Shown here: positions 1-11,099 of the stretch, one piece after another
Position numbering within the stretch: position 1 is the stretch's first letter
Layout: every line of letters begins with the position of its first letter
Assembly: GCA_963693315.1 (NCBI GenBank)
Contig: OY856188.1
Span: 201,997,602-202,061,601, forward strand
DNA: 64,000 nt
Direction of reading: 5' to 3'
Origin: Diogma glabrata
Lineage: Eukaryota > Arthropoda > Insecta > Diptera > Cylindrotomidae
Notes under the pieces: model-generated
Database searches by the model: none
What the model saw: the letters and a program-made list of their open reading frames with translations, nothing else
What the model was told of the DNA's origin: nothing
Made by a program: the position numbers and the translations under genes

Positions 1-119
1 TTGTCGGATTGTTCCATTCTATTGACATATTCCGTTCTGAACAATGTTCATCCGTTTTTCTCTTCGATATTAATTTTCCATAGGTTAACATGCCGGATTC
101 CCCTGACGTAGACCTCTTG

Positions 120-2335
120 AAAAAACAACGTCGTACAAAATCTCGTCGTACCTGAATGGAATTTGAATTCCAAAATAATTTTGCTGTCGTCGTTAATATT
201 TTTAAAAAAGTTTTATACATCTCGTCATACTCTAATGGAGTTTGAATTCCAAGATAAATTTCTTATTTCCGTTAGTAATTCAGTTCGTCGTACTTTAATG
301 TAACTTGAATTCCATATAATTGTTGTCTTCGCTAATATTTTGAAAATCGTTCATTCATTCATTTTTCGTCGTACCTTGTTTTTTCGTTAATAGTTGGAGT
401 CACTATTCGTTTTCGTCGTACTTAGTAGAATGTGATTTCCAGATATAATTGTTGTCGTCGCTAATATTTTGAAAATCGTTATTTATTTTTCGTCGTACCT
501 TGTTGGAATGCGATTTTTCGTTAATAGTTGGAGTCGCTATTCGTTTCGTCGTACTTAGTAGAATGTGATTTCCAGATACAATTGTTGTCTTCGTTAATAT
601 TTTAGAAAATCGTTCTGTCGTATTTTTAAATCATTCGTCGTACTTTATTAGATTAATTGTTATTTTTAGGATTCTGTTATATTATGTATTATATTCATCG
701 GATTCTAGTAGATTAAATAGCATATTCATCGGATGTTCCAATATTAAATTACCAATTTATTCATCGGATCATTTCAAAATCACCGTTTTTAGGTGTCGAG
801 TAATTAATTATTTAATCCACATCGTTCGTCAATCAACATGGAAGTTTTGATATTGGTTTGTCCAACATTCGCTGGTATTTGGATGTGTTAGCTTCATTAA
901 TTTTTCGTCGTTCTCCTTGTTGCTATCATAATTCCAACAGATGTTCACTCTTGTCTCATTCTTCGTTGCCTTGGCAGAGTGTGCCTCACAGCCCACCTTC
1001 GTCGTATAGTCGTTGAGACAAAATCAAACAAATTTCTTCAATGTGAATTAGCTCTGACCTTGCTAATAGGCATACATGCCTCATTTGTAGTAATTGGTTA
1101 TTCGTCATATCTTACTAGAATTCGTTTCTAAATTTAATGTTCATCAATAGTTGTAGTCATTATTCGTTTCGTCGTACTTAGTAGAATGTGATTTCCGAAT
1201 AAAATTGTTGTTCGTTTATATTTTAGATATTTTTCTCGTACGTTTCGCCGTACCCTAACACCATTCATCGTATTTTATTAGTTTGATTGTTATATTTTTA
1301 GGAACCTGTTAAATTATTTTATACCCATTAAATTCTAGTAGATTAAATACTATTCATCGCATGTTACATTATTGAATTACCAACTCATTCATCAAATCCT
1401 GTCAAATTCATCGTTATTAGATGTGAAATAATTAGTTATTCAATTCACATCGGTCATCAGTTAACATGGAAGGTTTTATATTGGTTCGTCGAACATCCGC
1501 TGGTATCTGGATGTGTTAGCTTCATTAATGTTTCGCCGTTCTCCTTGTTGCTATCATAATTCCTACAGATGTTCGCTCTTGTCTCGTTCTTCGTTACCTT
1601 GGCAGAGTGTGTCTGACAGCCCACTTTCGTCATATAGTCGTTGAGACAAAATCAAACAATTTTTCCAATGTTAACCAATGTGTCCTTGCAAAATGGCTAA
1701 CATGCCTCATTTGTATTTAGTAGTATTCGTCATTAGAATTCGTTTTAATTCAATATTTGGTAGTTAATGGTTCGGTAGTATCTTAAGCCGTTATAGGTTT
1801 TAATTATAATTTAATAAAATGTTTGTCTTCAGTAGGAATTAAAGTCATTAGTTATTTTCACGCGTCTTTCGTCTAGTTTATGTTACAAACCGAAAATGAT
1901 TTCGTTTGAATTAGAATTTTATATTTTGTCATTTCCGTCTGCCAAATTGATAATTCAGGTTGTAGCACCGAGCTTTAATCGTTGACATTTAACTTTTGCA
2001 GGCCCCCTCTATTAGCTCAAGATGCGTGCTCAAATACAACTGACAAATGGTTCATATGCATGTTCGCGTATTTCGTCTCAAAGCAGTCCAGTTGGAAATC
2101 GGTATTAACTCATCAGCTGATCCTTTTAGAACTTGGTTTCGTCGTATGTATGGTATCACGTAACGGATTGTGATGTTTTTAAAAATTCTGCTTCCACAAC
2201 ATTGCCAACTTCATTGAAGCTCGTAATCTTCAGCATATCCAACAAGCAGCATTCATGTGGTCTACTCTTCGTCACAGAGTGTGTCCGACAACCCAATTTC
2301 GTTGTACAATCGTTGTGTCATTTAAATTGAGCCTA
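120..2335. repeat. Tandem ~627-bp repeat rich in CGTCGTAC motifs
   Basis: Two long units lie about 627 bp apart (roughly 530-1100 and 1150-1710), with a more diverged partial third unit ending near 2335. Landmarks recur at that spacing, for example the motif around CCTTGGCAGAGTGTG at ~969 and ~1597, and the CGTCGTACTTAGTAGAATG block at ~545 and ~1171. The short motif TTCGTCGTAC is scattered many times through the first 1.3 kb. No convincing reading frame spans it. It could be the internal part of a decayed LTR element ending at the LTR-like block downstream, or a separate complex satellite. Confidence 0.6.
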
Positions 2336-2705
2336 TTGTCATTTCCATTAACCCAGCTGAATCCATTCTGAAACGCTCAGTAGCACGAATCAGCGTAATC
2401 TCACATCTTGATGTTGAAGATTTGCAGCAGTTTGTTGTATCAAGTAATTACAAACTAGTGGTGGTTTATATTTCACTAATTAATATTTGCAATCGTCCAC
2501 GTAACTCAAGCAACAATGTTCTGCGACCAGTCTGTTCAGTCTGACAAGTCACTCACCTCGACTACAGTGATCCCTGAATATTCATACACTTAAAATTTAC
2601 TTTAGTTGCTGTCCGTAACTGGTTTTAAGGGATTACGTAATTGCAACCATGTCGCAGCCTGGACCGTTTCATTTTGTTAAAGTAAATACTTTAAGGTCGC
2701 CAATA

Positions 2706-3233
2706 TGTTCACGCATTATCGTGAATTGTTAAATAGTTTACCTGAAAAATCAAAATATTTTAAATTAGAATCAAAACAAAACCAATTAAAGATTTATAAA
2801 ATTATGCAAAACATTACCAAAACAATCCTTTTGAAATGTCAACGAAACTTTCAATTTTGAATTGACGTGTTCGGTATATTTTGATCATTCATTCGATATT
2901 TTCAATTTTCACATTGAATTTATGTGTTCGTTATTCTATATTATTAATTCGATAGTTTCGAGATCGTTGGTAAACTTGACAGTTGTGATTTGTAGAGTTT
3001 TGGCTTTCTATATAATGGACTGTTTTGGTAGTTTTGCCCTCTTATTCTTACGAATTTATACCTGAATAGTATAGTCAATAAAAAGTGTTGTTTGTATTAT
3101 CATGTAGTTGGTTGAGTATGAGCTAAGCTCTCTCTTTGTTATTTTTAAGTGAATTTTAAATATTTTGTATTTCCATGTGTTAAAATCAGTAATTGTAAAA
3201 TTAATAAATGAAGTTTACATAAAGTTGTGTGCA
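2706..3233 (+). mobile_element. Possible BEL/Pao-type LTR
   Basis: The block begins TGTTCACG, a start seen in many BEL/Pao LTRs, and could end in CA near 3233. Inside are a TATA-like TATATAATGG near 3012 and an AATAAA-type signal near 3078. I see no 5-bp target duplication at these exact ends, as expected if one side is still internal element sequence. No BEL pol is recognisable upstream. The family and both boundaries are tentative. Confidence 0.33.
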
Positions 3234-3354
3234 TCAGGTCAGTTTTTTAATGTATATATAAATTAACCAAATAGTTTTTTCTTTGTTCTCTGACAAATAT
3301 TCGTCGAGTGTGCATGCAGTAAAAAAAACCTCGTATAAGTTTCATCGATTGGAA

Positions 3355-4345
3355 CGGGTGATGTGTCCATGATATTTTCATTTCATATGTACATAACTTC
3401 AACTATTATATGAGCTGATATTTTTATCATTGCATAGTTCATCTCATATGTACATAATCTCAACTATTATATGATCTGATGTTTTCGTCATTACTTCAGT
3501 GAATCATCGCAATTACATAACTTCGAATATTATATGAGCTGATATTTTCATCGTTGCATAGTTCATCTCATATGTACATAATCTCAACTATTATATGATC
3601 TGATATTTTCGTCATTACTTCAGTGAATCATCGCAATTACATAACTTCAAATATTATATGAGCTGATATTTTCATCATTGCATAGTTCATGTCATATGTA
3701 CATAACTTCAACTATTATATGAGCTGATATTTTCATCATTGCATAGTTCATCTTATATGTACATAATCTCAACTATTATATGATCTGATATTTTCGTCAT
3801 TACTTCAGTGAATCATCGCAATTACATAACTCCAAATATTATATGAGCTGATATTTTCATCATTGCATAGTTCATGTCATATGTACATAACTTCAACTAT
3901 TATATGAGCTGATATTTTCATCGTTGCATAGTTCATCTCATATGTACATAATCTCAACTATTATATGATCTGATATTTTCGTCATTACTTCAGTGAATCA
4001 TCGCAATTACATAACTTCAAATATTAAACGAGCTGATATTTTCATTTCATATGTGCATAACTTCAACTATTATATGAGCTGATATTTTCATCATTGCATC
4101 GTTCATCTCATACGTACATAATCTCAACTATTATATGATCTGATATTTTCGTCATTACTTCTGTTAATCATCTCGTTTGCATAACTTCAATTATTATATG
4201 AGCTGAGATATTTTCATCATTGCATCATTCATCTCACTTACATAATTTCAACTATTATATGAGCTGAGACATTTTCGTCATTGCTTCAATCAAAACATCT
4301 CATATGTACATGATTTTCAACTATTATATGAGTCGATATTAGTCT
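3355..4345. repeat. ~62-bp tandem satellite with alternating monomers
   Basis: About 16 monomers of 60-62 bp share the core ACTATTATATGAGCTGATATTT. Monomers alternate in type: one has a GAGCTGATATTTTCATCATTG core, another has ATCTGATATTTTCGTCATT followed by ACTTCAGTGAATCATCGC. The order gives a higher-order period of about 125-185 bp. The last monomers (after ~4140) are more diverged, as at the edge of an array. Confidence 0.85.
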
Positions 4346-4904
4346 CTGTATTTCTCTGGGTCTTACATTACCTTGATATTTGCATCACGGTGTTGGAAGT
4401 TGATGTGCCAACCAACTCACATCAAAATATATCGTCAATAAAAAAAATACAGTCCACCTCTCATCGACGCCGCATCAGTCGTATTTTATTATGTGATAGG
4501 ATTTGTTTTTTTAATTATCCATTCTTAAAAAATTATCAAAAAAAAAACAAAAACCACATAAATTTGCGTTCGAAAACACCTAAGAACGAATGTTCCATCG
4601 CCACAACACATTTAAATTAATTTTAAAAAAATACATTTGAGAGAGAATCTTTTATGTTATTGTTACTCTATTCGTGATGTCATTTATGCACATATTCTAA
4701 AGAACTTTATACAAATTTAAATATAAGAATACGTCAATTGTAAAAACTAGTTTAATAGTAAATGATTCCGCTGTCAGATCCTTGGTAAGACCCAAGTAAT
4801 AAGTTTTATACTAAGCCAGACAATGTATAGAAAACGCCGAGTGGTCCAAAGAGGAGAGCTGGAAAGCCTAATTTTCACATTGCATTGATATTAGACTGGA
4901 CGTT
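4346..4904. other. AT-rich spacer, nothing recognised
   Basis: I see no coding, RNA or element structure here beyond a short palindrome near 4398 (GTTGATGTG ... CACATCAA). Possible reading frames are short and of low complexity. Confidence 0.4.
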
Positions 4905-5790
4905 AAAATTTGATTTTTTGATAAAACTGAATCGAAGTTGATTTTTTGATAAAGTCGTAAATATCTCATGAAATATGGAGATTTATAAAAAAATCACACA
5001 AATTTTTTTAAGGAAATTTTATTCTTTTCCAAAAAAGTCCTAGTCATTTTTTTCCTAAAACGTATATCACTGATGATATTATGAAAAAAAAACTTGAAAT
5101 TCTTCGTAACTCGTATAAACAATTGACGAAAATTTGGACGAAAAAGTACTAATTTTGTTTTATCTTTACACGATATTTTGTTTTATTCTTTTAATTTTTT
5201 TATTTCATACTGATATCTAAAACGACATTTTTCGGATTATTTATGGTACAAAAAGTTGAACTTTAAAGTTTTAGGACTTTATAAAATTTTATAAATTTTT
5301 ATTAATTTTGTACCATAAACGTTGAACTTTAACGTCTTAGGACTTCATAAAATTTTATAAAGTCCTAGGACGTTAAAGTTCAACTTTTTGGGCAAAACTT
5401 AAAACCCATTTCTTTTTATTTCAATAAATTTCCAGTATGAAATAAAATTTTGTATTTACCCCAAACGAAAAGTGTTTTTTAAGGTACTCACTAGTAATTT
5501 CGGCCTCGGCTGGACACCTCGGCCGTAAACAACTAGCTCGTACTTTAAAGTTTCACTTTTCGTTCTAGATAAATATATAAGTATTTTCCATAGCATAAGA
5601 AAAAAATTAATATTTAAGTTTTTTTCAAAATATCATAAATAAACGTTTGAAAAAATGACCAGGGCCTTTTTTGTAGATAATTGAATTTATTACCTACAAA
5701 AATTTATAAACGTTTTTTTTTAATCTGCATATTTCAAGAGATTTTTAAAAATATCTACGATTTTATCAAAAAATCAACTTCGATGGTTTG
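4905..5790. mobile_element. ~880-bp foldback (palindromic) element
   Basis: The two halves are imperfect reverse complements about a centre near 5357. The outer arms match around 4930-4990 (GAAGTTGATTTTTTGATAAA) and 5725-5785. Intermediate blocks also pair: the AAAGTCCTAGTCATTTTT region near 5034 with AAAAATGACCAGGGCC near 5653. The centre holds a tighter hairpin (5263-5400) built on GTCCTAGGACGTTAAAGTTC. No transposase is present. This is the form of a non-autonomous foldback or MITE-like element. I did not find a clear target duplication. Confidence 0.7.
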
Positions 5791-6345
5791 CATGCGTTGT
5801 TTCTTTATTTAAAAAAAAATGCCCTCATGGGTTTTTTACCACAAATTATTTGTTTAGAGAGCGTCTGAGAAAATTTAATTTTTAACGATCAGTCTAATAG
5901 ATATACATATATCCCATCTGCTGATCTCTATTATGTCACATAAAAACCAATACTTACGTCTCGAATACCTGTTTACAAAGGGATGAGTTTGTTCAACAAA
6001 TTATGCCAGAACAACTTAAAGATACTTTACCATCTAGAAATTTCTATATTAAACATCTGATTAAATTTAACAGAACTTTATTTGTACATAGTTCTTGCCT
6101 TCTCATTTTCAACTAACTCATAGGTTCTTACTAGCTTATAGTAATAAATTTTTCCTTAGAACTACTTACCATAGAAATGTATACAGTATAAACAATTAGT
6201 ATTGCTACTTTAATAATGATTAAAGTCAAGACAAAAAAATATTGCTAATACTTCAATTTATTATATATAAGTATACAACAACTTCCCCTCTTTTAATGTT
6301 CATTGTAGTACAGTCTTAATAAATTTTATTTCATTTATTATTTAA
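5791..6345. other. AT-rich spacer
   Basis: No coding or element structure is recognised between the foldback and the Helitron 3' end. Confidence 0.35.
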
Positions 6346-6520
6346 CTAGGGGGTATTCCGCGGGCTTTGCTCTTCCCTCCCCTTACCCCGCACGCCAACG
6401 CACTTTTAATATTTTTATCAGTTACTATCCATCACAACACAATCTCTTCTAATTTGTTATGCATGAATCTTCTGCTTAACTAATTTTACAAAAACACATG
6501 GATTAAACATACTTGTTAGT

Positions 6521-6611
6521 TTTGGATTTTTGAGATCAATTAAACTCAAGTAAGTAAAGAAGTAATTGGAATATTTTCAATTCAAAGGTATGGTTTGAAG
6601 TTTCTCAGAAA
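6521..6611 (-). mobile_element. 5'-truncated SINE copy with 10-bp target duplication
   Basis: This 91-bp block is the reverse complement of the 3' half of the SINE at 58350-58593. It is flanked by ACTTGTTAGT at 6511-6520 and again at 6612-6621, a perfect 10-bp target-site duplication. Truncation at the 5' side with long duplications is typical of LINE-driven retroposition. It lies in the Helitron 3' region, so it inserted after that Helitron copy did or was carried with it. Confidence 0.75.
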
Positions 6612-6637
6612 ACTTGTTAGTACTTGTTAGTGCAATT

Positions 6638-6800
6638 TTATTGTAATATCTCTTTATAAACTATATTAGGTATATTATTGCCATTCGCCAAAATGAAAAC
6701 ATTTGCGGCATCACTAACACGTGAAAATGCTACGTATAATTGTCCATGGGTGAAACAACCTTCGTTTGTATCATAAATCATAAATCCATTTGGATTCCTT
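6638..6800 (-). pseudogene. Helitron helicase, C-terminal fragment
   Basis: About 50 residues are recognisable, ending at the stop at 6638. CFTHGQLYVAFSRV is motif VI of the Pif1-like superfamily 1 helicases carried by Helitrons, followed by the usual short tail with NIVYKEIL. The first half of the same open frame (upstream of ~6800 and into the Harbinger-type end at 6867) is not helicase, so motifs I-V, the Rep/HUH nuclease and all else are gone. The full protein would initiate rolling-circle transposition and unwind DNA. This fragment cannot. Confidence 0.75.
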
Positions 6801-6950
6801 AATAATTTCAAAATATGCCAAAATAATTCTAAAATATCCCAAAACAATTCCAAAATATAACTATTAGGGCCGATTGTATGAATGCGGATAGAAGATAAAT
6901 CCTCGGATAAATCGTCGTTTGTATTGTATGAATCAGGATAGAACAACATA

Positions 6951-9140
6951 GTCCGGTAGCAGTAGACATAAGAAAAGGGCTAGGCTTACAATAATTCCCA
7001 TAGAGCTGAAAATTTGTACAGACCTTAAGTTCACCATTATAAATAATATGTCAAAAGTCCCAATCGATCCCATGTGTGCGTAAAAAGTTATTCAAGGTCA
7101 AAGGTCAAAAATAACGGTTTTTTGCGTTTTTCTCCTCAACGGTAAATATTATCGCTAAAATAGGTGAAGTAAAACTTGTAGATCATTAAATTCTCTACAA
7201 AAATTGTTATAATACTTTTTTTTCGTATGAATCACTGTTTAAGAGATATCGCGGTTTCAAAACATAAAAAAGTCGAATTCTATAGAATATGCACACATTT
7301 CCGCACCACCCATGCGGTAGTGTGCTTGGCGCTTTTTTAACGTGGTTTCCCCTGTAAGAATATTCCACGATCTATTGTGAGCCATTTTTATTAGATAAAA
7401 TTAGATAATTAACTCTTTTAGTCATCACAGGTTAAAGTGGCCATAGTGTGATTTGGTGGTTTAATGGGCTCACAACAGTCGTCCAACCGAATGATTGCAA
7501 AAGAGAGATGACTAAAATGGGTTTATTAAAAAATAATTTTATTAATTAAATAATAATTTTGTCGACTTCATAAAAATTTCAGTCTGATTGGTAACCTTGA
7601 AACTCAACTTCAACAGTAATGCCTTCTTCGCTGTCTTCTTCGCCTTCTACCTCGATATCGGTGGATTGATCTAAGAAAGATATATCAGTTGTCTCGTCAT
7701 ACACCTCGGATAAATCTTCATCTGTTGTACTTGACACAACATTTGAACAAGTTTGGCCTTGACAGTTGGGACATGCTACTGAGCAAAGCAATCCAACTTT
7801 TTTACAGCCACAGCTTGCATGTACAACCTTTTTTGCAATTGCAAAAAATGGTGCTAAGAAGTTTCTCTGGAGCAGGAGGGAGTAAAGTTTGAATTGTCTC
7901 TAAAATATTATCAATTAATTTCCATCCCCAATCTTCTGGATCCTATTGATTTCCTTGCCACACTTGAACTTGGTAAAATACATGATATAAATGTTGGTAA
8001 GCAGATGTAGATTCTAAGGGAAGACAAGATAGTTCGACTCTTTTATTTTTACGAGTATTTTTAACAAAGCTAAAATATCTATACTTGGCGATACAATTAA
8101 TTTTTGTTGGATCTCCATACATGGCAAAAAGAAAGCGAATCCCGTTCATGATGAGGACTTGGGGAGATGAGCCAATCTCTTGGAAGACTTCGGCAGATTG
8201 AGTTAAATCATTACGTTTTTCAAATAAATTGTGAGCTGTTATTTTACCCCTTTGAAATAGGCAGATAAACTTTATGATGAATATATTTTTGTTTGTTGTT
8301 GAGCCTTCTCAGGCTTCAAAAAATAAATAATTTTATCAAGTGGAGTGCGTGCAGTTAGCAACACCAACAAAGTAACATCTTCACCAACACCAATAGTTGC
8401 ATTTGTTGTATTAAATTTTTCTATTGCTGTTTCAATTATGAGTACATCAGCGTCATTATCAGCCTGTTTCACTGAAATGTTTGCTGTTGTAAATGTTTCA
8501 CATAACATTTAAATAAAGCGAGACTTGTTATAAGTATTTGCAAGAAATTTTTGTTGGTTTGTTGGAACTGTCATAAATTTATCGAAAACGACATAAGAAG
8601 AAGAAGATGTTTTTGTATTACGACGACGTTGTTCTGCAGCTTTAATGTTTTTCGTATAATCAGCATAACCATCAAATACTATAACTACTCTATGACCAAA
8701 ATGTCTATGAACATATTGGACATATTTATCAAAAATAACGTTAAATGTTTCTTCTTGATCCCATATCTTCTTGATACCATAATATTAAAGTCTAATGATG
8801 CATATAGACGACGTAGACGTGTTTTTTAGTATTTTCATCTTTTGAAACCGCGATATCTCTTAAACGGTGATTCATACGAAAAAAAGTATCAGAACATTTT
8901 TTGTAGAAAATTTAATAATCTACAAGTTTTATTTCACATATTTTGGCGATAATATTTACCGTTGACGAGAAAAACGCAAAAAACCGATTTTTTTGACCTT
9001 TGACCTTGAATAACTTTTTACGCACACATGGGATCGATGGGGACTTTTGACATATTATTTATAATGATGAACTTAAGGTCTGTACCAATTTTCAGCTCTA
9101 TGGGAATTATTGCAATTTGGAATGTCTATTTCTACCGGAC
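6951..9140. mobile_element. Nested DNA transposon with ~310-bp terminal inverted repeats
   Basis: The ends read GTCCGGTAG inward from both sides, with TA at 6949-6950 and 9141-9142 as a likely 2-bp target duplication. The inverted repeats extend about 310 bp (6951-7262 and 8836-9140) with high identity, e.g. the paired blocks around GACCTTTGACCTTGAATAACTTTTTACG. Between them is a broken minus-strand gene for a PIN-like nuclease-type protein, and an AT-rich leader. TA duplication alone does not decide the superfamily. Long repeats flanking this gene family suggest a poorly described element class. Confidence 0.75.
7579..8800 (-). pseudogene. PIN-like nuclease / CxC-rich protein of mobile-element type, broken
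   Basis: Conceptual translation in pieces, N to C: VIFDKYVQYVHRHFGHRVV and a VFDGYADYTKNIKAAEQ block (8740-8640); DADVLI and VGEDVTLLVLL (8450-8370); YFLKPEKA; a RYFSFVKNTRKNKR and TSAYQHLYHVFYQVQVWQG block (8120-7955); LLPPAPEKLLSTIFCNCKKGC, CGCKKVGLLCS and CPNCQGQTC (7890-7745); an acidic tail ending at 7579. This order matches a widespread uncharacterised invertebrate protein family with a PIN/FEN1-like acidic core and a C-terminal Cys-rich region. Breaks: stop TAA near 8510 just before MLCETF, loss of a segment after KIYSS (~8272), stop near 7942, and a frameshift near 7815. The usual GEDTDLLVLL reads GEDVTLLVLL, so one acidic residue is missing. It is flanked by ~310-bp inverted repeats, so it is probably element-encoded. 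The biochemical role is inference. Confidence 0.7.
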
Positions 9141-9693
9141 TAACAGATTAATCCGAGAATAAAATTGTATTCTTTCTTTTTTTTGTATAAAACAAAGGAT
9201 AAGACAATTTATTTTTATTTCTTGACATTCGCATAGCAGGATAATTTTGTTTTGAATTTGTGGTTATTTTTTAATTTAAATTTGTGCGTTTCTAAAATTT
9301 GTTTTTTGATATAATTTAATAGTAAAATAAATAATATTTTTAATATAATTTGAATATTTTCAATTTAAATTTCATTCTTAATTTATAAATAAACTTATTT
9401 AATAGAAAAGTAAAAGAAAAAGTATAGCCACTTATAAAAAATACTGCTATAAACTGCAATAAAAACAAAAAATAAAAAAAATCTCTCCGTGTTCATACAA
9501 TCGACGAAAAATAAAATCCTCGAATAAAGATAATTAGATAAAACACTATTCTTGGATTTTTTTTCTATCCATCCTTGTTCATAGTTCATACAATCGGCCC
9601 TTAATAACGATTCAAATGTAAATAAAAAATAATGGCTACGCAATAAATTTAATCTTTTTGACGCTACAGTATTGATGTATAAGAACAGTAAGA

Positions 9694-9780
9694 ACCGTGT
9701 TCGATTTGACTGAAACAATTGAAAAATTGTATGCAATTGTTGTTGTTTTTTTCAATTGTTTCAGTCAAATCGAACGCACC
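9694..9780. mobile_element. Short hairpin repeat (copy 1)
   Basis: The sequence is almost a perfect hairpin: GTTCGATTTGACTGAAACAA on the left is matched by its reverse complement ending at 9775, with a ~20-bp loop. A second diverged copy sits at 16795-16880. Two copies of the same palindrome at unrelated sites suggest a tiny MITE rather than chance. Confidence 0.65.
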
Positions 9781-9829
9781 TAAGATTATAAATGATCAGA
9801 TGATATTATTTATGCGTCAATGAGACTTA

Positions 9830-10060
9830 ACACATACAATACATTCTAATCCCTCTCCAAATAATATTACGATTTAAAACATATGCAACAAAATACAAAT
9901 TTCTCTCGAAATAAATAAACTAAATACATAAACACACATTCTAATTCCTCTCTAAATAAAAAATCCTCATAAACAACAAATGAGAAAATTTTGCAAGTCT
10001 GGATTTTAAAATATATACAACAAAATACAAAGTTATCTCTATATAATAAAAACATACTCA
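9830..10060. repeat. Diverged ~115-bp direct repeat
   Basis: The motifs ACACATTCTAATCCCTCTC and TATGCAACAAAATACAAA recur about 110-120 bp further on in altered form (ACACATTCTAATTCCTCTC and TATACAACAAAATACAAA). The two units abut the left end of the mariner-like copy. Confidence 0.5.
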
Positions 10061-10062
10061 TA

Positions 10063-10931
10063 CACCTATTTTCAAGCGAAAGTGCTGTTGGTTTTTCGTA
10101 AATAAAATAGCACTGGGTGATCCGATTTTAAATCGGTTTTCAATTTTAAATAGCTCAATATTGGTGAAGTATTTTGGTATATAATTTGTTTTTTTATCCC
10201 AACTAAATCTTAAAAAAAATTAATTTAAAGTTTGCTAAAATTTTTTCAATAGAAAAAAATCAAAAAAAATCAGAAAATAATAGAATTTTTAATTTTATTT
10301 CATAAATACTTGACTAAATTGTTTAACAATATTTGATTATTTGAGTAATTCATTAAATTTAATTAATATTAATATAATATAAAGTTAATATCTTATGTGA
10401 CCGCCTTGTGCTGCAATCATTTCGCGCATTCTATTAGACATTGAATTTAACAAATTGATGAAATATTGGCGCCAATCAACGCCTCTCATCATGTTGTGCG
10501 CTCTCACAATGGCATCCCAGACCTCATCATTACTGTGAAACACTTGGTGTTCACTCCTAACTTTGCCTTTGATCTCTGACCCGACATTCTCAACAGGATT
10601 TATCTCTGGAGAGAGACTGAAAATACAAATTTCTACATTAATTAAATATTTAAAATTACAAGATAAAATTAATTCACCTCGGGTGATCAAACACAAAATC
10701 CCGTGTATCGCCTATATTTTCATTAGTCCATTGTTTGATTGCATTTGAAGTGTGTACCGGATGATTGTCGTGTAACAACAAGACCACACCATCGTCAAAG
10801 TGTTCATCAATGTATGGCTTCAAACTTCACCAATATTGAGCTATTTAAAATTGAAAACCGATTTAAAATCGGATCACCCAGTGCCATTTTATTTACGAAA
10901 AACCAACAGCACTTTCGCTTGAAAATAGGTG
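10063..10931 (-). mobile_element. Tc1/mariner-like element, internally deleted
   Basis: Inverted repeats of about 100 bp (10063-10165 and 10829-10931) start CACCTATTTTC and are flanked by TA on both sides (10061-10062 and 10932-10933), as expected for Tc1/mariner. They are nearly identical, including a GTGATCCGATTTTAAATCGG block. The 869-bp element holds only the C-terminal third of a transposase on the minus strand. Confidence 0.85.
10385..10828 (-). pseudogene. Tc1/mariner DDE transposase, C-terminal part
   Basis: The recognisable protein starts at about 10820 with YIDEHFDDGVVLLLHDNHPVH, which carries the second catalytic Asp of the DDE triad (HDN.PVH). It continues to EINPVENVGSEIKG, with the third catalytic acidic residue, and ends IAAQGGHIRY at 10385. 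That is the typical Tc1 C-terminus. The N-terminal DNA-binding helix-turn-helix domains and first Asp are missing because the inverted repeat begins at 10829. The frame shifts between the two parts near 10690. The intact enzyme would cut and paste the element at TA sites. This copy is non-functional but has ends that could be mobilised in trans. Confidence 0.85.
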
Positions 10932-11099
10932 TATATAACAAATGAGAAATATTCGAAAGTAAAAATTTAACAAATAACAATTAATGTCAAAAAACAAACT
11001 TTCCCTCCAACGAATAAATAATTTAGAACAATTTAAAACAAAATTGTAATCAACATTTAGGCAAAATCTTACGAAAATCAAATTTTTTGCTATGAATTA

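Larger units (their letters stand above)
6346..6863 (-). mobile_element. Helitron 3' end
   Basis: Read on the minus strand, the C-terminal piece of a Helitron helicase is followed by about 290 bp of untranslated sequence and then a GC-rich end, GCAAAGCCCGCGGAATACCCC, ending CTAG at 6349-6346. The next bases are TT. A GC-rich palindromic patch just before CTRR, with insertion before T, is the hallmark Helitron 3' end. The 5' part is missing: upstream the sequence becomes unrelated and then meets the Harbinger-type element. A truncated SINE sits at 6521-6611 inside the 3' region. Confidence 0.65.
6867..9600. mobile_element. PIF/Harbinger-type element with nested insertion
   Basis: Inverted ends GGGCCGATTGTATGAA are at 6867 and, reverse complemented, end at 9600. 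They are flanked by TTA at 6864-6866 and 9601-9603. A 3-bp TWA duplication with GGGCC-type ends is the signature of PIF/Harbinger. Subterminal sequence also repeats the GATTGTATGAA motif inverted (6925-6935 and 9487-9500). No Harbinger transposase or MYB-like gene is visible. Removing the nested element 6951-9140 leaves about 540 bp, so the original was a non-autonomous copy. Confidence 0.8.

Noticed and set aside
3355..4345. CRISPR array
   Set aside because: Repeats are contiguous with no unique spacers, and the context is eukaryotic. It is a satellite.
4828..4880. GCCGAGTGGTCCAAAGAG resembling a tRNA-Leu/Ser D-arm
   Set aside because: No anticodon arm, B-box or acceptor stem follows.
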